Under the pieces are notes generated by a model. It had not been told where the DNA came from. It made no database searches and saw only the letters and a list, made by a program, of their open reading frames with translations. DNA of 17,575 bases from Alphaproteobacteria bacterium (GTDB lineage: Bacteria; Pseudomonadota; Alphaproteobacteria; Acetobacterales; Acetobacteraceae): contig JAAFHD010000025.1 of assembly GCA_013298245.1 (NCBI GenBank), positions 1 to 17,575 on the forward strand, read 5' to 3'. Shown one piece after another: positions 1 to 8,348 of this stretch. The first letter of the stretch is position 1. Every line of letters begins with the position of its first letter. A program made the translations under genes and the position numbers.

Positions 1-1157
1 GCGCGCAGCTGGCGGCGATGACCGGCCCGCAAGCCGCCGCGCTGGCGCCCGAGGCCGCGCTGACCGCGGCGCAGCTTGGCGCGCTGCCCAACGCGGCCCT
101 GCGTGGCCTGCAGCCGGCAGCCTTCGCGCTGCTCGATATCGACGCGCTATCGACCACGCAGCTGGCCGCGCTGACCACGCCGCAGGTGGCAGCACTGGCC
201 CCCGCGCGTATCGCCGCCATGCCGCCCGAACGCCTGGCCGCATTGCCGGTGCCGGGCCTGGCGCCCGAGACCATTGCCGCCCTGGATGACACGCGCCAGG
301 CCGCGCTGTTGCCGGCGCGGATGGCCGCCGCACAGGTCGCCGCACTGCGCCCGGCAGCGCTGAGCGATGCGCAGTTGCTGGCCGTGCCGCGCGACGCTGT
401 GGCGGGGCTCGACATGGCGGCGCTTGGCGGGCGCCTGGCGGTGCTGACCACGGTGCAGTTGGGCGGCGTCGTGGCGCCGCAAATGGCGCAGGCGACGGCA
501 GCGCAATTGGGCGCGCTGAATGACGCGCAGCTGCGCGCCATCCCCGCCGCCGCCATGACCGGATTGCCCGGCGCGTCGCTGCTGGGCGCGCGGCTTGCGG
601 TGTTGACGCCAGGGCAGCTGGGCAGCCTGGGTGCTGGGCAATGGGCCGGCGCGGATGATGCCGTGCTGGCGGGGCTGACACCGGCGCAGATCGGCGGGCT
701 TTCGTTTTCAGTCACGCGCGCATTGGGGGTGGAGCGCCTGGCGCCGGCGCAGATCGCGGGGCTTTCGGCGATGCAGTTCCTGGCGCTGGAGCCAGCGACG
801 ATCGCGGCGCTGAATGGCGCCCAATTGCAGGGGCTGACCGCGGCGCAGATGGGCTATCTGTCCAGTGGACAGATCGATGCCTTGTCGGCCACGCAACTGG
901 CGGCGCTGACAGCCGATGAGACGGCGGGGCTGACGGCGGCGCAGACCCCAGCGCTGTCGGCCGAGGATATCGCGGCACTGACGCCTGATGCCTTCGCCGG
1001 CCTGCGAAGTGCTGCGCTGGCACCGCTGGACGCGGCGCAGATCGGCGCGATCGGGGTGGAGCAGCTTTCGGCAGTGCGCGCGCGGCAGATCGCCGCCTTC
1101 ACGCGCACGCAGTTGAACCAGATGACCACGCCGCAGCTGACGGCGCTGTTCGGTTAG
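1..1157 (+). CDS. Octapeptide-repeat protein, 5'-truncated by window edge
   Basis: The frame is open from base 3 to the TAG at 1155-1157, and the repeat pattern already runs before the first ATG (base 18), so the true start lies upstream. Nearly all of the visible protein is an 8-residue repeat of the form [T/S/A]-x-x-Q-[L/I/V]-x-[A/G]-L. Counting from the ATG at 18, residues 242-377 hold 17 uninterrupted octads. Before that, octads are interrupted by 5-residue half units such as DIDAL, PVPGL, RPAAL and GVERL. It is rich in Ala, Leu and Gln, has almost no Lys and no Cys. No signal peptide, membrane segment, enzyme motif or beta-barrel is visible in this part; it stops two residues after the last octad. 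I recall similar repeats in large uncharacterised, possibly surface, alphaproteobacterial proteins, but cannot name a family. A solenoid or scaffold/adhesin role is inference. Its stop overlaps the convergent gene's stop by 4 bp. Confidence 0.8.
   Translation, partial: AQLAAMTGPQAAALAPEAALTAAQLGALPNAALRGLQPAAFALLDIDALSTTQLAALTTPQVAALAPARIAAMPPERLAALPVPGLAPETIAALDDTRQAALLPARMAAAQVAALRPAALSDAQLLAVPRDAVAGLDMAALGGRLAVLTTVQLGGVVAPQMAQATAAQLGALNDAQLRAIPAAAMTGLPGASLLGARLAVLTPGQLGSLGAGQWAGADDAVLAGLTPAQIGGLSFSVTRALGVERLAPAQIAGLSAMQFLALEPATIAALNGAQLQGLTAAQMGYLSSGQIDALSATQLAALTADETAGLTAAQTPALSAEDIAALTPDAFAGLRSAALAPLDAAQIGAIGVEQLSAVRARQIAAFTRTQLNQMTTPQLTALFG
18..1151 (+). repeat. 24-bp-period coding repeats (octapeptide array)
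   Basis: The DNA encoding the octapeptide array has an underlying 24-bp period, with cores such as gcgcagatcggc and acgcagctggc recurring in frame. Copies are diverged at the nucleotide level while the encoded Q-[L/I]-x-A-L pattern is kept, which suggests old duplication followed by selection on protein structure rather than recent slippage. The array continues past the left window edge. Period and phase were counted by hand from the translation. Confidence 0.75.
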
Positions 1158-2167
1158 GCGGCGACGCCCTTGCTGGTGCTGTATTCGAAGTGCAGCGCCT
1201 GGCCCGGGAAGATGCGCGGGTGCATGGCGTGGGCGGCCATCGCGGCCTCGGAGAAGCCTTGCAGAATGAGCTTGAGCTTGCCCGGATAGGTCGCGACATC
1301 ACCGATGGCATAGACGCCGGGCATGGATGTCTCACACGTCGCGGGCGTGACGGTGATGTGGCTGCGTTCCAGGCCCAGGCCCCATTCGGCGATGGGGCCG
1401 AGTTCCATCGACAGGCCGAAGAAGGCCAGCAGATGGTCGGCTTCGAGGTGGCGTTCCTCGCCCTTCAAGGTGGCGACGGTGACGGCGGAGAGGCGGCCTG
1501 CGTCGCCCTGCAGCGCGGAGAGCTGGTAGGGGATCACCATCTCGATTTCGCCGCGCGCGGCCGCGGCTTCCAGCTGGTCGGTGGTTTCCGGGGCGGCGCG
1601 GAATTTCGGGCGGCGATGCACGACATACACTTTCGCCGCGATGTCCTTCAGCGACAGCGCCCAGTCCACCGCGCTGTCACCACCACCGGCGATGACGATG
1701 CGCTTGCCGCGAAAATCCTCGCGCCGCGCGACCATGTAGCGCACGGCGCCGGTGGCTTCATACGCGTCCAGCGCGGCCAACGGCGGGCGGTTCGGGCCGA
1801 AGGCGCCCGCACCGGCGGCGATCACCACCGCCTTCGCGCGCACCTGGTTGCCGGTGCTGGTGGTGAGCGTGAATGTGCCATCCGCCTCACGCAGCGCATC
1901 CACGCGCTGCGCCAGCAATTCGCGCGGGGCAAAGGGTGCCGCCTGTTCGCGCAGGCGTTCGATCAGGTCGCCGGCCAGGATGGAGGGATGCGCCGGCACG
2001 TCATAGATCGGCTTTTCCGGATACAGCGCGCTGCACTGCCCGCCCACGGCTTCCAGCGTGTCGATCAACACGCTGCGCATTTTCAACATGCCACATTCGA
2101 ACACGGCGAAGAGGCCCACGGGTCCAGCGCCGATGATGGCGACATCGGTTTCGATCGTCTCGGTCAT
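1154..2167 (-). CDS. Ferredoxin-NADP+ reductase, thioredoxin-reductase-like type
   Basis: This 337-residue protein is an FAD/NAD(P)-dependent reductase of the thioredoxin-reductase-like ferredoxin-NADP+ reductase family (FNR2/YumC type, EC 1.18.1.2), moving electrons between NADPH and ferredoxin or flavodoxin in the cytosol. The FAD-binding GAGPVG lies at residues 13-18, followed by GGQCSALYPEK around 42-52, which is typical of this family. The NADPH-binding GGGDSAVDW is at 161-169 with HRR at 184-186 for the 2'-phosphate. The C-terminal FAD motif GDVATYPGKLKLI is at 289-301. The redox CxxC of true thioredoxin reductases is absent, which separates the two. Length matches the family (about 330-350). 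It is the last gene of a leftward run, 37 bp after the chemoreceptor gene; the Shine-Dalgarno is weak. The physiological partner cannot be read from the sequence. Confidence 0.88.
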   Translation of the reverse strand: MTETIETDVAIIGAGPVGLFAVFECGMLKMRSVLIDTLEAVGGQCSALYPEKPIYDVPAHPSILAGDLIERLREQAAPFAPRELLAQRVDALREADGTFTLTTSTGNQVRAKAVVIAAGAGAFGPNRPPLAALDAYEATGAVRYMVARREDFRGKRIVIAGGGDSAVDWALSLKDIAAKVYVVHRRPKFRAAPETTDQLEAAAARGEIEMVIPYQLSALQGDAGRLSAVTVATLKGEERHLEADHLLAFFGLSMELGPIAEWGLGLERSHITVTPATCETSMPGVYAIGDVATYPGKLKLILQGFSEAAMAAHAMHPRIFPGQALHFEYSTSKGVAA

Positions 2168-2204
2168 GGCGCGGTGGTGCCCTAGGCGCGCGTCCGCGGC
2201 AAGT

Positions 2205-4280
2205 TCACGCCGCGCGCAGCTGCGTCAGCACCTCATCCAGGCCTTCCTGCAAGCCATCGGCGGCGGCGCGCACCACGACGGTGGCGGCGCGCAACGAGTT
2301 CAGGCTGTGCTGGGCATCGGCCAGGCCTTCGGTGGTGCGCGCGGCACCCGCCGCGCCATCACGCGCCCCATCGGCGGCATGGGTGGCGGCGGTGGCGATT
2401 TCGCGCGTGGCGGCACCTTGTTGCTGGACGGCGGCAGCGATGCCTTCGGCGACGCTCGACATCCGCGCAACGGCTTCGGAAATCTGCGCGACGGTGCCCA
2501 GCGTATCCTGCGTCGCACGGCGCATGGCGGCGATTTCGGTGCCGATCTCATCGGTGGCGCGTGCGGTTTGCGCGGCCAGCGCCTTCACCTCGCCCGCGAC
2601 GACGGCAAATCCCTTGCCCGCTTCGCCGGCGCGCGCGGCCTCGATGGTGGCGTTCAGTGCCAGCAGGTTGGTCTGGCCCGCAACATCGCCGATCAGGCGC
2701 AGCACATCGCCGATGCGGTCTGACGCGCGGGAGAGTGCTGCCATCGTCTCGCGCGATTCATCGGCCTGGCGCGCGGCGGCCTGGGCGATGGCGCCGGCAT
2801 CCTGCATGCGGCGGTCGATCTCGGCGACGGATGCCGCCAATTCTTCAGCGGCACCGGCCACGGATTGCACGGACAGCGTCGCGTTCTGCGTGCCTTCACG
2901 CGTCGCCTCGGCGGCCTGCTGTGCTGCGGCGTTGCCGCGATTGGCGTGGCCGACATGGGTTTCCAATTCGCCCGCGGCCTGGGCCAGGGCGGCCGTGGCG
3001 TCACTGAGGCGCGATTCCAGCTGCCGCGCGGCCTGTTCGGCGGCGCTGCGCGCGGCCTCCGCTGCGCGCGCTTGCGCGGCGGCGGCGGCCGCATCGGCGG
3101 CGGCTGCGCGTTCGGCGGCCTGGCGCAGCGCTTCTGCGGCGCGTGCCAGCGTGCCGGCTTCACCGGCGCGGTCCTGGCCCGGCACAGGCTGGGCGCGGTC
3201 GCCCTCGGCCATGCGCAGCATGGTCTTGGCCAGTTGGCGCAACGGGCGCCCGGTGCCGGCATCCAGCGCCCAGATCGCAGCCCCCATGCCAGCCAGCAGC
3301 AGCATTGCCGCGATCATCAGCAACCAGCGCGCATCATTGCGCGCAGCGGCCATAGCACCGGCATCGCCCACGCTTTCCAGCACGCCGATCACCTCACCCG
3401 AGAAATTCCGCACCGGATAGGCCGCGGCGATGCGCGGCTGCGCGCCATCCACGAAGCGGTAGGTGACCTGGCCCGCGAAAGCCTGGCGCAGCATTGCTTC
3501 AGGCAGCGCCGCTTCGCCATGCATGCGCGCGACCGGGTGCAGCCGGTGGCGCACGGGGTCGAAGGCGAGTTGGCCGGCGCGCAGCAGAGGCGCGAAGTTC
3601 ACCCCCTGCGGCGCCGGTTCACCCGCCAGATACAGCCCCAGCGACAGGCCACGCGCTTCACCCAGGCGGCGCAGCAGCGCTTCGTCAAAACGCAGGCCCA
3701 CATTCAGCACGCCGACATTGCGCGCGCCTTCACACAGCGCGACCGCGCCATGCAACGCGACCCCGGAGGTGGACATTTCCAGCCCATGCAGTGCGGGCGG
3801 CGCGGCGGCGCAATTCTGCGCCAGCGCCTGGTTCAGGATGATGCGCCAGCCGGAGACATCATCGCCATGCCGCGTCGGCGCCTGCATCCGCAGGAAGGCA
3901 TGCGCGCGCGGCGCACCACCCGCACCCGGCGCCATGATCTGGAATTGTTCAAGCGAGGGTTCCCGCGCGCGCAATGCCTGGAAGCCAGGTGCGAGCGCTG
4001 CCTGCGCGCCAGCGCGGTCTCCCGCCGCAATGCGCGCGGCCAGACCCGGCGCGCCGGCGGCCAGTGCAGCATCGGTCGCGGCGCGGATGGCCTGCGCCTG
4101 CAACTGCGCGGTCAGCAGCGTGGATTCGGTCGCGACCCGCGCCGAGACCTCGGCCGCCAATTGCCGTTGCGCGGCCTGGTTCTGCCACCAGAACAGCGCC
4201 AGCGAGAGCAGCCCGAAGGCGGAAAGCACCACAGCCACGCGGGCGCGGATGCTGCCGGGGAGGAAGGATCGCAGGGTCAT
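2205..4280 (-). CDS. Methyl-accepting chemotaxis protein with dCache_3-like sensor
   Basis: This 691-residue chemoreceptor sits in the inner membrane and controls CheA through CheW. A transmembrane helix spans about residues 14-32, a periplasmic sensor 33-317 and a second helix 318-338. A HAMP linker (about 340-390) precedes a very Ala-rich coiled coil and the signalling domain (about 430-665). The hairpin tip is at 530-565 and includes [20 protein letters not shown], the most conserved motif of the family. The sensor contains FLRMQAP followed by GDDVSGWR (129-146) and a later [13 protein letters not shown] stretch, a layout I associate with the dCache_3 double sensory domain; this is from memory. 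There is no C-terminal CheR/CheB-tethering pentapeptide (it ends QLRAA). The gene begins 23 bp after the lactate permease stop, so the ligand could be a carboxylate; that is inference from context. Confidence 0.92.
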   Translation of the reverse strand: MTLRSFLPGSIRARVAVVLSAFGLLSLALFWWQNQAAQRQLAAEVSARVATESTLLTAQLQAQAIRAATDAALAAGAPGLAARIAAGDRAGAQAALAPGFQALRAREPSLEQFQIMAPGAGGAPRAHAFLRMQAPTRHGDDVSGWRIILNQALAQNCAAAPPALHGLEMSTSGVALHGAVALCEGARNVGVLNVGLRFDEALLRRLGEARGLSLGLYLAGEPAPQGVNFAPLLRAGQLAFDPVRHRLHPVARMHGEAALPEAMLRQAFAGQVTYRFVDGAQPRIAAAYPVRNFSGEVIGVLESVGDAGAMAAARNDARWLLMIAAMLLLAGMGAAIWALDAGTGRPLRQLAKTMLRMAEGDRAQPVPGQDRAGEAGTLARAAEALRQAAERAAAADAAAAAAQARAAEAARSAAEQAARQLESRLSDATAALAQAAGELETHVGHANRGNAAAQQAAEATREGTQNATLSVQSVAGAAEELAASVAEIDRRMQDAGAIAQAAARQADESRETMAALSRASDRIGDVLRLIGDVAGQTNLLALNATIEAARAGEAGKGFAVVAGEVKALAAQTARATDEIGTEIAAMRRATQDTLGTVAQISEAVARMSSVAEGIAAAVQQQGAATREIATAATHAADGARDGAAGAARTTEGLADAQHSLNSLRAATVVVRAAADGLQEGLDEVLTQLRAA

Positions 4281-4303
4281 GCCACTTCATTGCATGCGCC
4301 GCG

Positions 4304-5689
4304 TCACCAGCCGGTTAACAGCACCAGCACAATCGTGCCCGACAACAATATCGCCACCATGCTGGGCAGCAGCAGGCGCCACACCTGCGCGGGGCGCGTG
4401 CCATCGGCCAGCAGCGCGCACAGCATGGCCAGGCCCGCCGCCCCCATGCCCGCGCCCGCGCCGCCGCCGAAATTATGCAGTGCCGCGACCAGCACGGCAT
4501 CCAGCCCCGCTTCCTGACCCAAGGCGTGCTGGATGGGCATCAGCGCGGCATTGCTGCCCACATTGCTGCCGGTGACGATGCCCGAGAGCATCGCCATGGG
4601 CATGATGGCGAAGGGCGCCGCACTGCCCATCGCATGCGCCAGGCTGTCCGCCAGATCCGCCGCGATGCCACCACCGGCCAGCCATCGGCCCAGCACGACA
4701 TAGAGCAGCATGGCCAGCGCGGGGCGGCCGGCGCGGCGCAATGCGGTACCGCCCGCTGCGATGCGTCCGCGCACGAACAGCAGCCCGCAGGCAACCAGCG
4801 CCAGCACCACGGCCACATGCGTGGCAGCGAAAGCGGGGTAGTCCGCGAAGGGCTTCCAGCCTGGTGGCGCCTGCCACAACCGCGCCCCCAACAGCGCGCC
4901 CACCAGCAGCAGATATGGCGCGGCAGCGGCCAGCGCGATGCGCAAGTCCCGCGGCGGGTCAGCGCGCCACAACGCCACCACCGCGATGGTGCCGGCCGCG
5001 ATGACGCCCGCCACCTCAAACGGCAGCAACGCGTTGCACAGGTTCAACAACGCGACCAACGCGATGGTCAGCGCCAGTTGCCAGGCTTTTTCGCGGCCGT
5101 CCGGCGCGGCACCGGCGCGCGCCTGCAGCCACCATTGCAGCGGCGCGATCAGCGGCAGCCAGATCGCGGTGGGCAGGGCAGCGAGGCGCCCGACCTCCTG
5201 CGCCGGCACGCCGGCGATGACGGCACCCAGCGCCGTGCCCGGCCCCAGCCCGCCCCACGGCACCAGCGTCAATGACTGCACCGCCAATGTCACCGCCACC
5301 GCGCCGCGCACGCCCATCGCGCGCAACGCCGTCAGCGCGAAAACAGCGCCGACGGAAAAGCCCGTCACACTCTCCAGGAAGGCGCCGAGTGGCAGCGACA
5401 CCGCGAAGATGCGCGCAGGCGTGGCCGCACGCGGCGCGTCCTGCGCGGGGCCCGAGACAGCCGCGTGGAACATCAGCCCGCCCGCGACAACGGCGACAGG
5501 CGCCAAGGCCAGGAACGCACCCAGCAGGCTTTCGTAGACCAGGAGACCAGGCAGCGCCGCGCCCTGCTTGATGACCAGCGCGGGCAGCGTGGCCGCGAGT
5601 GCGATGCCACAGGCCGGGATGGGTGCGACGCGCCCGGTCGCCAGCAGGCCCAACAGCATCAGCAGTGGCAGCGCTTCCAGCAGGATCAT
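4304..5689 (-). CDS. LctP-family lactate permease (short form)
   Basis: This 461-residue, very hydrophobic protein with about 12-13 predicted membrane segments belongs to the LctP lactate permease family (TC 2.A.14), which imports L-lactate, D-lactate or glycolate with protons. Supporting motifs are GAFLESVTGFSVGAVFALTALRAMGV beginning at residue 102 (shown only in part by its key ESVTGFSVG), VPWGGLGPGTALG around 143-155, TGSNVGSNAALMPIQ at 373-387 and HNFGGGAGAGMG at 405-416; the Gly/Asn/Ser-rich segment matches the family's conserved late region. Classical LctP proteins are about 530-560 residues, so this is a shorter variant and its substrate may differ. The ATG at 5689 overlaps the TGA of the upstream exporter gene as ATGA, which fixes the start and indicates translational coupling. 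It is followed by the chemoreceptor gene. Confidence 0.85.
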   Translation of the reverse strand: MILLEALPLLMLLGLLATGRVAPIPACGIALAATLPALVIKQGAALPGLLVYESLLGAFLALAPVAVVAGGLMFHAAVSGPAQDAPRAATPARIFAVSLPLGAFLESVTGFSVGAVFALTALRAMGVRGAVAVTLAVQSLTLVPWGGLGPGTALGAVIAGVPAQEVGRLAALPTAIWLPLIAPLQWWLQARAGAAPDGREKAWQLALTIALVALLNLCNALLPFEVAGVIAAGTIAVVALWRADPPRDLRIALAAAAPYLLLVGALLGARLWQAPPGWKPFADYPAFAATHVAVVLALVACGLLFVRGRIAAGGTALRRAGRPALAMLLYVVLGRWLAGGGIAADLADSLAHAMGSAAPFAIMPMAMLSGIVTGSNVGSNAALMPIQHALGQEAGLDAVLVAALHNFGGGAGAGMGAAGLAMLCALLADGTRPAQVWRLLLPSMVAILLSGTIVLVLLTGW

Positions 5690-6585
5690 TTGCGCGCCTC
5701 GGCCACCGTTATGACGACCGCACCGCCCAGGATGAAGACCGCGCCGATGATGGCAAAAACGTCCGGGATTTCGCCGTAGAGCAACCACCCGAAAGCGGCG
5801 ATGACGATCAGCCGCAGGTATTGGAACGGTGCGACGAAACTGGCCTCGCCGGCGCGCAGCGCTTCGGTCAGCAGCCAGATGATGCCGGGCGTGAACAGCG
5901 CAAGGATCGCCAATAGCGCGAATTCGATGGCGCCCAATGGCACCCAGGCGTGGATCGCGAAGGGCAGGGCGGTGAGCGTGGTGACCAGCCCCACCCAGGC
6001 GACGATGGTCTCGGTGCTTTCGGTGCTGGTCAGCATGCGCGAGGTCAGCGTGATGCCGCACCAGGTGACCGCGGCGGTCAGCGCGATCGCAGCGCCAACC
6101 CACGACAAATCCGCGCCGGGCCGCAGCATGATCGCAACACCCAGCAAGCCGCCGATGGTGCCGACCCAGCGTGCTGCGTCCACGCGTTCGCCCAGCACGG
6201 GGCCGGCCAGCAGCGTGGTGAACATCACGTTGGTGAAGGACAGCACCGTCGCCGTCGCCAGGTCGAGATACGCGAAGGCCAGGTAGTAGAAGCCCCATGT
6301 CGTGACCGATGAAAGGCCGCGCAGGATGTGCAGGGCCGCGCGCTGCGTGTGGAAGACGCGCAGGCCCGCGCGCAGCAGCAAGGGTGCCACCCAGACCAGC
6401 TGGCCGATGGCGCGGAAGAAGACCTGCATTTCCACCGGCACGCCGCGTGCCGTCAGTGCGCGCGCCATCAGCGCTTCGGCGGCGAAGACCAGCGCGCAGG
6501 CGGCCATCAGGGCGGCACCTTTCAGATTGTCGGTCTCGCGTTGCACGCGCGCAGTGTGGCGCGGAACGGCGCGCGCGGCACCCAT
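5686..6585 (-). CDS. EamA-domain DMT-superfamily transporter
   Basis: A 299-residue inner-membrane transporter of the drug/metabolite transporter superfamily, with two EamA repeats (about residues 21-155 and 163-294) giving roughly ten membrane helices. Typical features are the repeat-end motif LGERV (131-135) and its counterpart YGEIPD (270-275), plus APFQYLRLI at 252-260. Family members export amino acids, nucleosides or other metabolites; the substrate cannot be told here. The ATG at 6585 is preferred because it gives the usual length, but no good Shine-Dalgarno precedes it; a GTG at 6546 (286 residues, just before the first helix) is an alternative. It is the first gene of the leftward unit and starts only 36 bp from the divergent gene at 6622, so its promoter must lie in that short gap or inside the neighbour. 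It ends overlapping the permease start by 4 bp. Confidence 0.85.
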   Translation of the reverse strand: MGAARAVPRHTARVQRETDNLKGAALMAACALVFAAEALMARALTARGVPVEMQVFFRAIGQLVWVAPLLLRAGLRVFHTQRAALHILRGLSSVTTWGFYYLAFAYLDLATATVLSFTNVMFTTLLAGPVLGERVDAARWVGTIGGLLGVAIMLRPGADLSWVGAAIALTAAVTWCGITLTSRMLTSTESTETIVAWVGLVTTLTALPFAIHAWVPLGAIEFALLAILALFTPGIIWLLTEALRAGEASFVAPFQYLRLIVIAAFGWLLYGEIPDVFAIIGAVFILGGAVVITVAEARK

Positions 6586-6621
6586 CTTGCGCGCATGGCG
6601 CCGATGCACTGCACTGCCGGC

Positions 6622-7629
6622 ATGGACAGCATCTTGATCTGGGGCGCGGGCGCCATTGGCTCGACAGTCGGCGCGTATCTGGCGCGCGCGGGGCATGATG
6701 TGCTGCTGGTGGATGTGGATGCCGCGCATGTGGCGGCGATGAACGCGACGGGGCTGGTGATCGAAGGTCCGGTGGATGCGTTTTCTGTGCCGGTGCGCGC
6801 GGCGCTGCCGGGCGATGTGCAGGGCGTGTTTGGTCGCGCGCTGTTGTGCGTGAAGGGGCAGGACACGGTCGCAGCGGCGACGCAGATGGCACCGCACCTG
6901 GCACCGGATGGCTATGCGGCGTCGTTCCAGAATGGGCTCTGCGAACGGCTGATGATTCCAGTGCTGGGGCGCGCGCGCGTGATGGGCGCCTTCGTGAATT
7001 TCGGCGCGGATTGGCAGGCGCCGGGGCGCATCCTGTACGGCAATCGCGGCGCCGTGGTGCTGGGCGAAATCGATGGTGCGATGACGCCGCGTCTGGCGGA
7101 ACTGCACGCGTTGATGCGGTTGTTCGAACCCGATGCGGTGCAGGTGCCGGATGTGTTCAGCTACCTCTGGGGCAAGCTCTGCTACTCGACCTATCTGACC
7201 GCGCAGGCGCTGGCGGAAAAGGGCATCGCCGACACGCTGGCGCGACCGGAACTGATGCCGCTGTGGCGTGCGCTGGCGCGGGAGGTGGTGACGGTTGCGG
7301 CGGCCGAGGGCGTGGTGCCGCGCGGCTTCAACGGCTTCGTGCCGGAGGCCTTCGGGCCCGCCGGCAGCGAAGCCGCTGCGCGCGACAGCATTGCCAAGCT
7401 GTTCGCCTTCAACGCGGCTAGCGCGAAATCCCATTCCGGCGTGTGGCGCGACATCTGGGTGCGTGGGCGCATCAGTGCCGCACGCGCGCAAATCCTGCCG
7501 GTGGCGGAGATTGGCGCGGGCCACGGCATCCCCTGCCCGACCATCGAAAACCTGGTGCGCATGATCGGTGAATGCGAACGCCGCGAACGCCCGATGAGTG
7601 ACGCCAACCTGCTGGAGCTGCTGCCATGA
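6622..7629 (+). CDS. Ketopantoate-reductase-fold oxidoreductase, substrate unclear
   Basis: A 335-residue NADP-dependent enzyme of the ApbA/PanE fold. The Rossmann motif GAGAIG is at residues 8-13, CVKGQ at 76-80 and QNG at 103-105, followed by the helical C-terminal domain with WGK at 183-185. Hand alignment to E. coli PanE keeps the catalytic lysine (K185 for K176) and N104 (for N98). It replaces four substrate-contacting positions: N180 by S189, N184 by T193, S244 by G273 and E256 by S285. A standard ketopantoate reductase role in pantothenate synthesis is therefore doubtful. The protein is about 30 residues longer than E. coli PanE. It is translationally coupled (ATGA) to the following SDR gene, suggesting both act on one compound, perhaps in a catabolic route. 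Start chosen at MDSIL, directly before the Rossmann strand; in-frame ATGs at 6595 and 6604 are alternatives. Confidence 0.8.
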   Translation: MDSILIWGAGAIGSTVGAYLARAGHDVLLVDVDAAHVAAMNATGLVIEGPVDAFSVPVRAALPGDVQGVFGRALLCVKGQDTVAAATQMAPHLAPDGYAASFQNGLCERLMIPVLGRARVMGAFVNFGADWQAPGRILYGNRGAVVLGEIDGAMTPRLAELHALMRLFEPDAVQVPDVFSYLWGKLCYSTYLTAQALAEKGIADTLARPELMPLWRALAREVVTVAAAEGVVPRGFNGFVPEAFGPAGSEAAARDSIAKLFAFNAASAKSHSGVWRDIWVRGRISAARAQILPVAEIGAGHGIPCPTIENLVRMIGECERRERPMSDANLLELLP

Positions 7630-8348
7630 ACCTTCGCTTCGACAACCAGGTGGTGGCGGTGACCGGCGGCGGGCATGGCTTCGGGCGCGCCTGCGCGGAG
7701 ATGTTTTCCGCGTTGGGCGCGCGGGTTTTTTCCACCGATGTCACGGATGAAAAACTGCCCGGCACCGGCTTCCGTTGCGACCTGACCGCGAAGGGTGAAG
7801 CGGCGCGCTGGATCGCGTCGATCGGCGCCACGCCCGACGTTCTGGTCTCCAACGCCGGCGGCGTGCGCGGCCAGTTGCACAAGCCGGTTGAGGACGTCAC
7901 CGACGAAGACTGGGACGCCATCATCGACATCAACCTGCGCGCGCATTTCAACCTCGCACGCGCGGTGGCGCCGGGCATGAAGGCGCGTGGTTCAGGGCGG
8001 ATCGTCACGATCAGTTCCGGCGCGGGCGTAAAGCCCAGCCGCACCGGCATCCAGGCCTACACCAGCGCCAAGCACGGGCTGATCGGGCTGACGCGACAAT
8101 TGGCGCGCGAACTCGGGCCATTTGGCGTGACGGCGAATTGCGTGGCCCCCGGGCTGATGACCAGCAACCCCGCCAGCACCGCGCAGTGGGATGGCTATGG
8201 CGCGGAGGGGCAACAACGCGTCCTGGAAGGCATCGCGCTGCGGCGGCTGGGTGTGGCGCAGGACATCGCCAAGGCCGTGGTGTTTTTCGCGTCGCCCTTG
8301 GCGGATTTCGTCACAGGGCAAGTGCTGCTGGTGGATGGAGGGACCTGA
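7626..8348 (+). CDS. Short-chain dehydrogenase/reductase (classical SDR)
   Basis: This 240-residue cytosolic oxidoreductase is a classical SDR of FabG-like size. The cofactor motif TGGGHGFG is at residues 13-20, NAGG at 76-79, the catalytic Ser at 130 or 131, and YxxxK as Y145/K149. CVAPGLMTS (172-180) and the ending FVTGQVLLVDGG are also standard. D38 after the second strand suggests NAD(H) preference; this is inference. Substrate is unknown. The ATG overlaps the previous gene's TGA (ATGA), and GGAG at 7614-7617 is a well-placed Shine-Dalgarno, so the pair should be co-translated. Pairing with a ketopantoate-reductase-fold enzyme points to two successive redox steps or alternative reductions of a keto/hydroxy acid. 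The 3' end overlaps the convergent photolyase-like gene by 38 bp. Confidence 0.88.
   Translation: MNLRFDNQVVAVTGGGHGFGRACAEMFSALGARVFSTDVTDEKLPGTGFRCDLTAKGEAARWIASIGATPDVLVSNAGGVRGQLHKPVEDVTDEDWDAIIDINLRAHFNLARAVAPGMKARGSGRIVTISSGAGVKPSRTGIQAYTSAKHGLIGLTRQLARELGPFGVTANCVAPGLMTSNPASTAQWDGYGAEGQQRVLEGIALRRLGVAQDIAKAVVFFASPLADFVTGQVLLVDGGT

Noticed and set aside
1..1157. TALE-like DNA-binding repeats, suggested by LTPAQI-type motifs
   Set aside because: TALE repeats are 33-35 residues with a variable diresidue; here the period is 8 and no such position exists.
2281..4575. Long + strand frames opposite the MCP and permease genes
   Set aside because: They are Ala/Arg/Ser-rich antisense shadows caused by high G+C; the - strand frames hold clear family motifs.
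5690..6904. N-terminal extension of the permease frame up to 6904
   Set aside because: The extension is Arg/His-rich shadow of the exporter gene; the ATGA overlap at 5689 and the hydrophobic start mark the true beginning.
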